The notes under the pieces were generated by a model, which was given only the letters and a program-made list of their open reading frames with translations, was not told where the DNA came from and did no database searches. The position numbers were made by a program, and so were the translations under genes. A DNA stretch of 42,668 nucleotides from Leptospira biflexa (GTDB lineage: Bacteria; Spirochaetota; Leptospiria; Turneriellales; DYLW01): positions 1 to 42,668 of the forward strand of contig DYOA01000020.1 in assembly GCA_020720785.1 (NCBI GenBank), written 5' to 3'. This document shows, in pieces, positions 1-9,596 of this stretch. Each line of letters starts with the position of its first letter. Within the stretch, counting starts at the first letter, position 1.

Positions 1-1
1 A

Positions 2-1009
2 TGGATAAAGGAATATTATGATGTGGTGCGAATTCCGGGGGACCATTTCATCGCCGATGCGTTTAACCAGAACGAAGCGATCAGCATTCTTATGGATGAT
101 GCGGTTTATGCACATTTAAGGGAGGAAGCTGAACGGAATGCCGCATCCCAAAAACAGAATTCTGCCTCACGGAAGGGAGAAAATTCCGGGAAACAATCCA
201 GAGTTATCGGGACAGAAGCAGAGCAAATGAAAATGATCAGAGATAACGAGCGAATCCTTTTGAGGAAATGCGAGGAGTATATAGCCAGTCAGAATTACGA
301 TGCCGCTCTGGGTCAGGTAAACCTGGCCATTGCCATTGAGAAAAATTTGAAAGTGGAACGGATGCTGGATGTAACGGAAATGGAAAAAAGGGTGAAAGAG
401 CTCATCAGACAAAGAGATGAAAAAATTGCTGCCGATAAGAAAAAACAAAAAGAGGACGCAGCAAAGAAAGAAGCTAAAAAAAAGAAACTACAGGAAAAAA
501 AAATTCTTTTTGCGGGAAATCCGGGAAATAAACCATACCCAAATCCCTATGACAACCCGCACCCGGATAAACCTTTATATGTGCGCCCCACAAAGTGGAA
601 AGATAATCCCGTGAATATTAAAGACGCGGCGTTGTTAAAAGGCATGGTAGATATGGCAATCAGGAACCATGATGGATACAGACTTTTCCAGCTTGCCGAA
701 CACCGTTATTTAACCGGCATTGAATTCGGCAGAATATCGGATATGCTTCAGGAGGTGGTAGCCATTGCCCGGTTCAATCGCGATCCCTGGCTAATGTACC
801 ATCTGGCTGATTGGTATACTATTCGTCATCCCTATAAATACCTGCCGGAGATGCCCGGGGTCTATCTCAAAGAAGCATACGATTTTTCCATACTCAGAAA
901 TGATCCGGCATCAATGTATGAAATATACCGCTTGGAAAAGAGCACCAATCTGATGCCGGAGCTCACTCCGGAAGAAATTCTCAAAACCAGAGAGGCCATG
1001 ATGGAATGA
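2..1009 (+). CDS. Hypothetical protein, 5' end outside window
   Basis: The reading frame is open from the first bases of the window, so the gene very probably starts upstream; the first in-window candidate start (GTG at 23) has no convincing ribosome binding site. About 335 residues are visible. The middle part (roughly residues 125-170) is a Lys/Glu-rich, coiled-coil-like stretch with several runs of lysines. It is followed by a Pro/Asn-rich linker and a more globular C-terminal half containing DPWLMYHLADWY and DPASMYEIYRLEK, which resembles helical-repeat (TPR- or Sel1-like) packing. I do not recognise the family. It converges on the acyl-CoA dehydrogenase gene, with a palindrome-bearing gap between them. 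The coding call is safe; the function is unknown. Confidence 0.75.
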   Translation, partial: WIKEYYDVVRIPGDHFIADAFNQNEAISILMDDAVYAHLREEAERNAASQKQNSASRKGENSGKQSRVIGTEAEQMKMIRDNERILLRKCEEYIASQNYDAALGQVNLAIAIEKNLKVERMLDVTEMEKRVKELIRQRDEKIAADKKKQKEDAAKKEAKKKKLQEKKILFAGNPGNKPYPNPYDNPHPDKPLYVRPTKWKDNPVNIKDAALLKGMVDMAIRNHDGYRLFQLAEHRYLTGIEFGRISDMLQEVVAIARFNRDPWLMYHLADWYTIRHPYKYLPEMPGVYLKEAYDFSILRNDPASMYEIYRLEKSTNLMPELTPEEILKTREAMME

Positions 1010-1155
1010 CCTTGGTCCAATCGTTCCACCATCTCTCAACTGCGGTAACGCCATCCCGGCTCGCGATAGCACCACCACCGCGATAAAGACCGCACCCCAT
1101 GTTTATCACGTCACCGGTGCATTTTGGGCGTATATTTCCCCGGAAATCTACTATG

Positions 1156-1187
1156 GTGACAGTCACTTTTGCTATGGTGACAGTCAC
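1156..1187. repeat. Tandem pair of GTGACAGTCAC palindromes
   Basis: Two exact copies of GTGACAGTCAC lie at 1156-1166 and 1177-1187, inside a 21-bp unit repeated twice (each copy preceded by CTATG and followed by CACTT). They sit just past the stop codons of two convergent genes. The same palindrome recurs at 1493, 4785, 5687, 9312 and 40005. The 21-bp spacing is two turns of B-DNA, which would suit a protein binding both copies on one face. A REP-like role is the alternative. Function is inferred only. Confidence 0.7.
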
Positions 1188-1197
1188 TTATGCTGGG

Positions 1198-2955
1198 TTA
1201 TGGGGTGGCCAGCAGCTCCAGCGTTTTTTTGGCCGATTCCATTTCCCGGATGGCCGTAATTTTATACGTCTGGAATGCTTTTTCTTTCATGGAAACAAAA
1301 TCGGCCAGGTTTTTGCTTTTCGCAATCTGGTACTGTTCCGCCAGAAGCATGAGCGTATAAAGATGAGCAAAGAAGTCCACCATTTCCTTTGCGTATGCTT
1401 CCTTTACATCCTTATCCAGTTCTTTGTACACAGGCACTGTGGCGTATAATTTTTTTCGGTATTTTTCCAGGATGGACTTATACGAGTCCTCGGTGACTGT
1501 CACCATGATCTCATTCAGGTATGCATCCAGTACGGAACCCTCTCGGCACCCTTCGGTAACCCCCCCGATGGCGGCCACAACCTGGAGATTGGATGTGCCT
1601 TCATAGATAGTGGTGATCCGGGCGTCCCGGTACAGCTTGGCTATGGAGTATTCTTCTGTGTAACCGGACCCCCCAAAAATGGAAAGGGAATCATACGCAA
1701 TCAGATTTGCTTTTTCTGAACAGAAATATTTGGAAACCGGGGTCATGATTCTGGCCAGTTTGTCCCATTTGGCCACTTTTTCATCTTTGCGGATGGCTTT
1801 TTCATCCACCCCATGTTCTTCCAGCAGAGCGGAGTTGCCTTCCAGCAGGTCCACAATTTCTGATGTCCGGTACGTGAGGGCACGCATTGCCTGCAATGTG
1901 GCGTCCATATCATCCAGGGAGCGGGCCACGGGCATGATTTCCTGGATTTTTTTGCCAAACTGCTCTCTTTCTGAAGCGTATTTTTTGGCTTCCTCTAGTG
2001 CGGCAGTGGCCAGACCCACAGACTGGATGGCAATACCCAGACGGGCACCGTTCATCATATCCATGGCGTATTTTACCAGGCCTTTTCCTTCTTCCCCAAT
2101 CAGGTAGGCTTTGGAATTATCATACACGATTTCGCAGGTGGGGGATGTATGCAGACCGATTTTTTCCTCAATTCTATCCACCCAGATGTCATTGCTTTCC
2201 ACCAGAAAGAAGCTGAGGCCTTTGGCTCCCTGTCCGGTGCTTCGTGCCAGGGTAAGAATGGCCGCTGGCCGGTCTCCCACGCCGCAACCATGGGTAATAA
2301 ATCGTTTGGTTCCTTCTATGGTGAATGTTCCGTCTTCGTTTTTTCTGGCCGATGTGCGGATATGCGGAAGGTCACTTCCATAGTCCGGTTCGGTGAGGGC
2401 CATGGCTCCAATCATTTCCCCGGAGGTCATTCGGGGCAGATATTTTGCTTTCATTTCTTCATCCCCAAAGCGGTTGACCACTTCCGCCAGATTAAAACAC
2501 CCGATGACAATACTGAAAGTGGTATCCGCCCTGGACAGGAGCTCCTGGATTACGGATTGGGCGGCAAAAGGAAACGCCAGACCGCCATATTTTCTATCCA
2601 CGGCATAGCCAATCATTCCGGTCTGGGCAATTAAATCGACCAGTTTCATCAATTCCGGTGGAAAAGTCACTTTCCCGTTGGAATATTTCAGACCGGTTTT
2701 GTCCATGGAGATGGCGGCACCGGCCACCTCTTTTCCGGCAATTTCCGCGAATTGCTCAAAAACGCTTTGATAAAGATCCATGGCATCTTCCACGGTGGCC
2801 GGGGCCATTTCATAGGCGGGGTCATTTTTTTCCGCGTATGTTTTAGCATCTTTAAATCCCTTCTCTCTCACCGGAACAATTTCATTCCAATGGATAAAAT
2901 GATCTATGTTAAACCGCAGATCCGCATTGTCTTCCAGATAGTTTCTTTGTATCAT
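1198..2955 (-). CDS. Acyl-CoA dehydrogenase
   Basis: A 585-residue flavoenzyme of the long acyl-CoA dehydrogenase type, expected to catalyse the first, FAD-dependent alpha,beta-oxidation step of fatty acyl-CoA breakdown in the cytoplasm. Visible signatures are the flavin-binding segment ALTEPDYGSDLP, the helix GARLGIAIQSVGLA followed by SEREQFGKKI, and the C-terminal IYEGTSNLQ, whose Glu is the usual catalytic base position. The C-terminal extension of about 130 residues is typical of the ~590-residue subfamily. I chose the ATG at 2955 because GGAGGAAAG precedes it directly; an upstream in-frame ATG at 3045 would add 30 residues of poor quality. A GTGACTGTCAC palindrome lies inside at 1493-1503, encoding Val-Thr-Val-Thr. 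It diverges from the gene at 3132. Substrate chain length cannot be told. Confidence 0.93.
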   Translation of the reverse strand: MIQRNYLEDNADLRFNIDHFIHWNEIVPVREKGFKDAKTYAEKNDPAYEMAPATVEDAMDLYQSVFEQFAEIAGKEVAGAAISMDKTGLKYSNGKVTFPPELMKLVDLIAQTGMIGYAVDRKYGGLAFPFAAQSVIQELLSRADTTFSIVIGCFNLAEVVNRFGDEEMKAKYLPRMTSGEMIGAMALTEPDYGSDLPHIRTSARKNEDGTFTIEGTKRFITHGCGVGDRPAAILTLARSTGQGAKGLSFFLVESNDIWVDRIEEKIGLHTSPTCEIVYDNSKAYLIGEEGKGLVKYAMDMMNGARLGIAIQSVGLATAALEEAKKYASEREQFGKKIQEIMPVARSLDDMDATLQAMRALTYRTSEIVDLLEGNSALLEEHGVDEKAIRKDEKVAKWDKLARIMTPVSKYFCSEKANLIAYDSLSIFGGSGYTEEYSIAKLYRDARITTIYEGTSNLQVVAAIGGVTEGCREGSVLDAYLNEIMVTVTEDSYKSILEKYRKKLYATVPVYKELDKDVKEAYAKEMVDFFAHLYTLMLLAEQYQIAKSKNLADFVSMKEKAFQTYKITAIREMESAKKTLELLATP

Positions 2956-3131
2956 CTTTCCTCCATTTTGGGGCTTTATTAATGACCGGATTGATAACCC
3001 CGTTTTAGTGTACGGAAAATCGTGAAAACGCAGGGCAAGTGTCAATCATTAAAGATTGATGATAGGCAAATCAATTACACGGTCGCCCGCATTTATGCTT
3101 GACGTTGCCTTAAAAATACAGAAAAGGAGTA

Positions 3132-4265
3132 ATGGATTTTTTCTGGGCATTACTGGGAATCTTCAGTTTGGTCTCTGGATTCTATGCCATTCGTTTATAT
3201 ATCCAGAAAGAAACCCAGAAACGCTTCCACGAATACTACCGCCAGTATCTGGAAAAAGATATGATGGATTTTTACCGGGAAATGGAAAGTTATGGGCTCC
3301 TCCTCCAGAATCGGCTGGAAAGCTTTAAAAATCTCATAAAAATGCAGCAGAAACAGCTATCCCAGTGGGAAGAAGTTTACGAATTCATAAAAAAGACAAA
3401 AAAAGGGAATGAAATATCGGATTTTATCGATAAAAACCAGAGCCAGTTGGCCAGGTTATCCGGGAAAGTGGAAATTCTGGAAAAAGAAATCCTGCAAGCC
3501 GGGCCCGGCTATTCTGCTGTGATGCCACGGGAAAAAATGAAAAGCCCGGAAGCAATACCGGAAACAATAAAAGAGAAAAAACCGTTGGCGGAAACTCCCG
3601 CCCGCCCACCGGAAAAACCCCCCGCCCGTCCCATTCCTTCGGCATCTGTGATACCCCCTCCTCCCGTCCGGGAAAAATATGCAGAAATTGAAGTGAACTA
3701 CGCCGAGGAAATACTCCGGGAGGAAAGCCCACCATTGGTCCAAAAAGACCCCATTGATCGCCAGATGGATCTGGCACGGGAACTGCGGAGAGAGAGAGAA
3801 AATAAGGCGGAACCTACCCCGGAAAGCCCTTTCTGGAAATTCGCTGAAGGTCTGGGTAAATCCATTGCCCCCATGTTTGGAATCAAAAGCCCTCCGGAAG
3901 TTTCCGCACCCCCAACCACAACCGGAATGTATAATCCTCCATCGGCCGTGGATCAGGGGGCCTTTTTACGTAAGATGGAGCAGCAGAGCGGGCGGACGTT
4001 ATCCCCCCCGGCTCCTCTCATAACCAGTTTGAAACCGGAAATTCCACTTACAGAAAAACCTCCGGCAGAAAAAAACCGTGACATCATAAAAATCCATCCC
4101 GATGAGCTGGAGAAATTAATTGCCCGTCTACAGACCCCTGGAGAAAACCGGGTGATGGCTATCAAGTCATTGATGAATTACCGTTTTTCCCTCCAGGATA
4201 TAGCGGATTTCAGCGGTATCTCCATGAGCGAGCTGGAGATCATACGGAATATTTACCGGTTATAA
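3132..4265 (+). CDS. Membrane-anchored coiled-coil protein with C-terminal HTH-like segment
   Basis: 377 residues. An N-terminal hydrophobic segment (about residues 3-22) should anchor the protein in the inner membrane. It is followed by a Gln/Glu/Lys-rich coiled coil (about 25-125), a long Pro-rich and charged linker (about 135-315), and a C-terminal helical segment ending in SLQDIADFSGISMSELEII, which has the spacing of a helix-turn-helix. This architecture (one TM, coiled coil, linker, HTH-like tail) resembles SwrB/DUF6115- or DUF2802-type proteins found near flagellar genes, but that is an impression from layout only. The start is supported by AAGGAG five bases upstream of the ATG. A radical SAM pseudogene follows directly. 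Function unknown. Confidence 0.8.
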   Translation: MDFFWALLGIFSLVSGFYAIRLYIQKETQKRFHEYYRQYLEKDMMDFYREMESYGLLLQNRLESFKNLIKMQQKQLSQWEEVYEFIKKTKKGNEISDFIDKNQSQLARLSGKVEILEKEILQAGPGYSAVMPREKMKSPEAIPETIKEKKPLAETPARPPEKPPARPIPSASVIPPPPVREKYAEIEVNYAEEILREESPPLVQKDPIDRQMDLARELRRERENKAEPTPESPFWKFAEGLGKSIAPMFGIKSPPEVSAPPTTTGMYNPPSAVDQGAFLRKMEQQSGRTLSPPAPLITSLKPEIPLTEKPPAEKNRDIIKIHPDELEKLIARLQTPGENRVMAIKSLMNYRFSLQDIADFSGISMSELEIIRNIYRL

Positions 4266-5784
4266 TAGCAAGTGCGGTTCTTCTACTGGCTCCACCGGTA
4301 TTTGATTATTTTTACAGCCCTGCCAGAAGAGAACCCCGTGGCTCCTCTACATCCGGGAGGCCATGCATAAAGCCCTTCCGGAAACTTTTGTGGATATCTA
4401 TGATGCCCGGGTAAAGAACCGCAGTAAAAAAGTATCCCTGCCTCCGGAATTTGCGTACCTCTCCCCCATATACAAAGAAGATTATTCCCCGTTTTCCCTT
4501 TTGCATACGTACCACAGATTTGGGGACTCCTTTGCAAAGATACTCCGGTATGTCCAGGATGGCCACTATGACGGATTGGTATTTCTTCGCTTTTCAGTGC
4601 CTACCACTATGATGTCGAAAATCTGATAGTGGCCATCAAGACTGTCACCACCGGCATTGTCGCAGTGGGTGGCTGGGTACTCAAGGACGATCTGGCTTTC
4701 TGGTTGGAAAACGGGAATACGGATTATTATCTCTACGGGGATGGGGAGGAGTTGTTCCACCTGCTTCTGGGGGGTATCAGCAAAGTGACTGTCACCAACA
4801 TCTTTTCCCACGGTGACCGGGTGGATAAACCGGCCTGGGCTCAGTCCGATTTCCTTCTGCGACATTTTCCCCGGCGGACAGAGGAGTACCATTATATGGG
4901 GCAGAAATTGGCCATTGTGGTGGCCAGCAAAGGCTGTGTTTACCGGTGCTCTTTCTGTGTCATTGGCCGGTCATACCGATTCCGGTAGCGGTCTGTGCTA
5001 CACATTGGGCGGGAATTACGGTATCTGTATGAGCAGGGAGTACGCATGGTGAATTTTGAGGATGATAATCTCCTTCAGGACAAAGAATACGCCCGGAAAT
5101 TTCTGCGTCTGCTGGCTGTTTTCCATCGGAAAGGTATGTCCTTCACCGCCATGAATGGCATCACCGCCTGCCATCTGGCGGAACATCTGGAGGATGCACT
5201 GGCAGCGGGGTTCGCGGAGTTCAAAATATCCCTATCGACCATGGGGACGGCACTCTGAAAAAAATAACCGCAGCATAAACAGTGACTGCGTGGAGAAAAT
5301 TGCCCATGCGTCCGTGGGGTGGGTTCCGGTTCTGGTTTACATCATTGCCGGACTGCCGGGATCCTCTCTGGAGGAACTTCTGGCCGATGTGCGGTTCCTG
5401 GCCGGATTGCCGTCCTCATTGGCTTTTCTCCGCTGTATCTTCTGCCCGGAGTTCCATCCCTGGCACGTCTGGGTTTACCGGAAAACCGGCGGATGCTGTG
5501 CCCTCTGCATTGTGGAAATTTGGCGGGGATTTGCAGCGGGAGGATGTGGCCAAGTATGGAAATATGTCCGGATGATAAATCATCTCAAAAAAAACGGCCA
5601 TCCGGAGCACAATGACCCATCCCTGATGTATTTCTCCCGCTCCCTCCGGGAAAAAGTATGGTACCGGATGGACAAGCAAGGAAAATGTGACAGTCACTTT
5701 CCTGTAACGGTGGATCTGCCGGATAAGATTCTCATTACCCGGCCAAACGGGGAAAAGATGGATATGGATTTTTCTTTGGTTTAA
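4266..5784 (+). pseudogene. Degraded B12-binding-like radical SAM protein
   Basis: Recognisable protein fragments lie in sequence order but in shifting frames. Near 4277 the frame reads LLLAPPVFDYFYSPARREP, a typical N-terminus of B12-binding radical SAM proteins. It shifts near 4340 to read LLYIREAMHKALPETF, then shifts again near 4610-4629 into a segment with VGGWVLKDDLAFW and YLYGDGEE. The radical SAM cluster motif CVYRCSFC (CxxxCxxC) lies near 4937. An in-frame TAG at 4986-4988 interrupts a frame that otherwise continues through VNFEDDNLLQD. Further frame changes occur near 5240, before VLVYIIAGLPGSSLEELL, and probably again near 5470. With several frame breaks plus a stop, the gene cannot make a whole enzyme. 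Two of the window's GTGACWGTCAC palindromes lie inside (4785, 5687). Its stop overlaps that of the convergent gene. Neighbours are intact, so sequencing error is unlikely but not excluded. Confidence 0.85.
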
Positions 5785-7433
5785 TTATCCATATCCCAGT
5801 CAAAATTGGATGGACCTTCCATGGTATACTCAAAATGGATATCCCTTGTTCCGGATTTGGGCATGGACAATTTCCACAGATGGACACCGGGGTGGTTTTT
5901 CACAATCTCATAGCCGGAAGTGGTGTTTTTCAGAAGCTGGGTTTTTACCGCTTCTGTTTCCGAAACCGGAAGCCTTTCATAGAAGTACACATCCCGGATG
6001 GACGAGGAATGGTTCACTATGTTTGTATCATAGGTGAGCCGGAATTTGACACCGGAGGTGAGAAGACCGGTATCCTCCTGGTACTTCCTGTGATTCCTGA
6101 TTATTTCCACATTTCTGTCCATACCAAAGCCCAGGTTGATTTCTGCGTTTTTGGGGGTATAATCCAGGCGGGTATTTCCGGCATAGGAGCCGTTGCGGTA
6201 GAGATCCGCACTTCCACCCAGGAATGGAATTTCTGTTTGGTTCCGGAATACCCCAATGATATGTGCATAGCGGCTTTTTGCAGGAAACACCCGGTAATGG
6301 AGGCTAAATTTGCTTATACCGGTGGACTGTACTTTGAGGCGGAAAGTCTGGTCCTTGCTGCCGATGGAAACCTTATGGGGAATGGAAAAACGGTATTCAT
6401 CGGATTTTTCCTCACCGGAGTCTTTTTCTGCCGTGCCACCGGTTTCTTCTGTGGTTTTATCCGCTGAATAGTAATCCGTGGTTTGCTTTTTGATTTTTCT
6501 GCCGGAGATATACAGGGAATAAAGAGAAGGACGGTCCGCACCCAGAGAAGGAAACGTGGTTGAGAGTTCCACAGAAATATTTTTCCAGTCCTCCCCGGTT
6601 TTCTGGTACAAATCTGCGTAGTATACCATTTTCAGGGATGAGGGATTATCCTCCAGATAAAACGCATAGGCTGAACTCCAGCGGGCGTCCATGGTGACAT
6701 AGGCAAGGGTTATTTCCGCATTGGTTTTTTTCTCTGCAATAACACGGATTTCAATGGTCCGGATGGTCTTATCATACCCGCTCTGGATATCCGCAAGTTT
6801 CTGCCGGACAATAGCAATATCTTCTGCGTTTTCCTTGAGATTGTTTTCTATTTTTTCCAGTTCTTTCCGGTAGGATACACGTTTCTCCAGAATAAACTGG
6901 GAAGCTGTCTCCCATTCTTTAGCTTTTTTATCCCCGCTGGCCGCTTCATTTGATCTTGATACATAAAAGGACAGAAAGTCTTCCATCTGCCCCAGAATTG
7001 CCTCAGCGTATAAAAAGCGTTTTTTCTCTGACTTCTGGGTTTCTCCTCTGTATTCCAGCTCTTTAATCTGTGTTTCCAGATCACGAATTTCTTTGGTGTC
7101 AGAACGGGTGGTCTTTTCTGTCCATGTGTGGATACTCTGGATGGCAATAGCTTTATTTTCAGAAAAAGCCCGCAGTGTATCCTTTTCCATGGCCACCGGG
7201 GCATTTTTAAAAACCAGGAGATTGCGTCCCTCCTCCAGCTCCACGTTAATTTTTCTGGCCACCATTGCCCGGTCAGGATAGAATACCACGTTGCTGGCAT
7301 CCGGAGAAATGGAAACCATGCGGGTACCGGCTTCCGGAATCTGGCCATAAGAACTGGCGGCGGTGAGGATCCATCCGGAAAATAAGACCAATGTGCCCAT
7401 TCCCCGTAAATTTTTCCATAGGGTAGATTTCAT
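5781..7433 (-). CDS. DUF4139 / MuiA-like exported protein
   Basis: About 550 residues. The N-terminus has a signal peptide (MKSTLWKNLRGMGTLVLFSG then hydrophobic residues to about residue 30). A DUF4140-like domain follows (VSISPDASNVVFYPDRAMVA), then a central coiled coil and a C-terminal DUF4139 beta-rich domain containing YTPKNAEINLGFGMD and VYFYERLPVS. Proteins of this family include the mucoidy inhibitor MuiA; their biochemical role is not settled. I chose the ATG at 7433 because AAAGGA stands six bases upstream. The in-frame ATG at 7457 overlaps the stop of the upstream gene (TAATG) and is an alternative. It forms a two-gene operon with its paralogue at 7457-9592. An envelope location is inferred from the signal peptide. 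Confidence 0.85.
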   Translation of the reverse strand: MKSTLWKNLRGMGTLVLFSGWILTAASSYGQIPEAGTRMVSISPDASNVVFYPDRAMVARKINVELEEGRNLLVFKNAPVAMEKDTLRAFSENKAIAIQSIHTWTEKTTRSDTKEIRDLETQIKELEYRGETQKSEKKRFLYAEAILGQMEDFLSFYVSRSNEAASGDKKAKEWETASQFILEKRVSYRKELEKIENNLKENAEDIAIVRQKLADIQSGYDKTIRTIEIRVIAEKKTNAEITLAYVTMDARWSSAYAFYLEDNPSSLKMVYYADLYQKTGEDWKNISVELSTTFPSLGADRPSLYSLYISGRKIKKQTTDYYSADKTTEETGGTAEKDSGEEKSDEYRFSIPHKVSIGSKDQTFRLKVQSTGISKFSLHYRVFPAKSRYAHIIGVFRNQTEIPFLGGSADLYRNGSYAGNTRLDYTPKNAEINLGFGMDRNVEIIRNHRKYQEDTGLLTSGVKFRLTYDTNIVNHSSSIRDVYFYERLPVSETEAVKTQLLKNTTSGYEIVKNHPGVHLWKLSMPKSGTRDIHFEYTMEGPSNFDWDMDN

Positions 7434-7456
7434 AAAAATTCCTTTATTGGTTTTCA

Positions 7457-9592
7457 TTATATACCCCCATAGTAAGCTTCTCTGGAGATAATTTCATAAT
7501 CCTTGGAGTGTTCCACTTCCCAGGAAAATTCCCATTCCAGTTTCTGATTTTTACTGATACTCAACCGGTACTGCAGTATTCCGTTTTTATCCTTGCTGTA
7601 AAAAGAGAGGCCGGTGTTCACGTTTTTCACTTCCACTTTATCATTTTCCGCAACAGGAATTCTTTCATAAAGCCGTAGATCAATGCTCTGGCCTTTCTGA
7701 TTATGGACGGAGATTTTCACCTTTTCCTGTTTTGTGTATGAACCAGAGAATATTCCAGATTCTTTCCGGTAGTGGGAAAAATCTCGTTTGATTTTCACAT
7801 TGGGATCCACCCCCAGATGGAATCTGTATGTTTCTCCCTGGGAGATTGTTCCCATGCTGACAATTCCCATAAAGGTGTTATCATAAAAAATCTGTGCCGG
7901 ACCGGCCAGAATGGGCAGCTTCTGGGGATTGGAGGTTTCCCCGGTCAAAAAGGCAAAGGAAGACCGGTATGGAACAGATTCATGGAAAAGAGACACATCG
8001 GACGGGATTTTTTTCAGAAAAACTTTATAGAAAACCTTTTGGCTGGGGATGGTTTCCTTCACCGGGGAGACAAACCGGTAATCAAAACCACGGGAACTTT
8101 CATGCGGCATGACCAGACGGGAAGTTAAATCCTGGCTCTGGGACATACGAAGGGAATTTTCCCGCACCTGCCGGGCATGGGCAACATCGTGTGCGAAGTG
8201 CTTCTGGTAGCTGGGAGGAAGGTTGTTGTACGTTTCAATTATCTCATCGCTTGTCTGCATGGCTTCCTGATAACGGGCTGCATCATAATAATAATTCATA
8301 TTGCTGGCAGAGGAACGCAGACGGGAAACATTCTCTTCTGATTTACGGGATTTGGAGCGGGCCCTCTCATCCTGAATCTCACTCATATTTTTAGAGTACA
8401 TCCGTTTGGATTCATTGGTGCGGCTGGCAATCTGGTTCTGCTGCTGGATGGAACTCTGGGGAACATGCTGGCGGACAATTTTATCCGCCTGAATATCTCT
8501 ATCGTCCACTGCTTCGGCTTCCGCAGGTGTGGCTTGCAATCCTTCCTCCATATCTTCCTTCATCGTAGCAGACTTGCCATAAGCACCACTGGAAGGGCGG
8601 CGAGACTTTTTCATAGAGGACTTCTCACTTTCTCTGTCTCTGTATTTAATCATCCGGGACGTCAGTTGGGGAAAATTCACGCTCTCATAGGGGTCCGATG
8701 TGGAAAAATTCAGACGTGCGTTTGTCCAATTCTCTCCGGTTTCATTTTTCACAAAGGCATAGTACTCAATTTCTGAGTGAGCCTTGGTTCCGCTCAGGGA
8801 ATTGATTTTTGCCAGATATACTGGAAACCAGCCTGCGTCCGGGATACGGTAGGAAAGGAAGATCCGGGCTTGAGATGCAGCAGGAGAGAATATTTCCAGG
8901 GCAATGGTTTTATTCTGGGTTTGGATACCGCTTTTATAGCGTTCCGCCACCGTCAGGGCAATATAGAAATTTTCCCGGGCGGTATCTATTTTTGGCAGGA
9001 TGGCATTCAAATCGGCCTGGTTTTTCTGGTATGACCGATGAAAAAAGAACAGAGAGGCTTTCCAGTATTCCAGATCCAGCCGTGGAGGATTTTTTTTCTC
9101 CGTGGAATCCTGACCCTTATCCAGAAATTGCAACTGTTCCAGAAATCGGCTTTCTTCCACAAGGGAACGGAATTCCAGCGTCAGATTATTCAGTTCCGCC
9201 TCTGCACTTTTGAGGTCTGTTTCCGCTTTTTTTGCTTCCTCTGACTGGTATATTTTTTTATGGACTTCCATGATTTCCAGTTTACGCAGTTCCGGGTCCT
9301 TTGCGTCGATGGTGACAGTCACTGTGGCATCCAGTAATTTTTGTGGCAGATCGGGAATGGATATCCGGTTTTTACCGGTGTGGAGATCCACGCTTCCGCT
9401 TCTGAGGACTTCTGCCATGTTTCCATAGAGAGTAACGCTTTCCACCGGAAGTTTATCCGGAGACATTTCCTGATCTATGATGGTTTCCTGTGCCGCCAGC
9501 CGAAACATGGTAGCAGAGAAAAGCAATCCAGTGATAACAATAAAGAAGCGTGGCCTCAGAAACCGGCTCACGGGGTTGTGGTTTGATGTCAT
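7457..9592 (-). CDS. DUF4139 / MuiA-like exported protein, larger paralogue
   Basis: 711 residues, homologous in layout to the gene directly downstream. An N-terminal hydrophobic segment (residues about 14-33) acts as a signal peptide or anchor. A DUF4140-like domain contains LPVESVTLYGNMAEVLRSG, and a Lys/Glu-rich coiled coil follows (about 115-175). A first beta-rich region ends near residue 320. An insert rich in Ser, Arg and Gln (about 320-450) looks disordered and is absent from the smaller paralogue. The C-terminal DUF4139 part contains LRLYERIPVAEND. The palindrome GTGACAGTCAC at 9312-9322 lies in the coding region as Val-Thr-Val-Thr. No Shine-Dalgarno sequence precedes the ATG; a TTGACT-N17-TTGATA pair ends five bases before it, so the transcript may be leaderless. 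Function unknown; an envelope role is inferred. Confidence 0.86.
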   Translation of the reverse strand: MTSNHNPVSRFLRPRFFIVITGLLFSATMFRLAAQETIIDQEMSPDKLPVESVTLYGNMAEVLRSGSVDLHTGKNRISIPDLPQKLLDATVTVTIDAKDPELRKLEIMEVHKKIYQSEEAKKAETDLKSAEAELNNLTLEFRSLVEESRFLEQLQFLDKGQDSTEKKNPPRLDLEYWKASLFFFHRSYQKNQADLNAILPKIDTARENFYIALTVAERYKSGIQTQNKTIALEIFSPAASQARIFLSYRIPDAGWFPVYLAKINSLSGTKAHSEIEYYAFVKNETGENWTNARLNFSTSDPYESVNFPQLTSRMIKYRDRESEKSSMKKSRRPSSGAYGKSATMKEDMEEGLQATPAEAEAVDDRDIQADKIVRQHVPQSSIQQQNQIASRTNESKRMYSKNMSEIQDERARSKSRKSEENVSRLRSSASNMNYYYDAARYQEAMQTSDEIIETYNNLPPSYQKHFAHDVAHARQVRENSLRMSQSQDLTSRLVMPHESSRGFDYRFVSPVKETIPSQKVFYKVFLKKIPSDVSLFHESVPYRSSFAFLTGETSNPQKLPILAGPAQIFYDNTFMGIVSMGTISQGETYRFHLGVDPNVKIKRDFSHYRKESGIFSGSYTKQEKVKISVHNQKGQSIDLRLYERIPVAENDKVEVKNVNTGLSFYSKDKNGILQYRLSISKNQKLEWEFSWEVEHSKDYEIISREAYYGGI

Positions 9593-9596
9593 ATGC

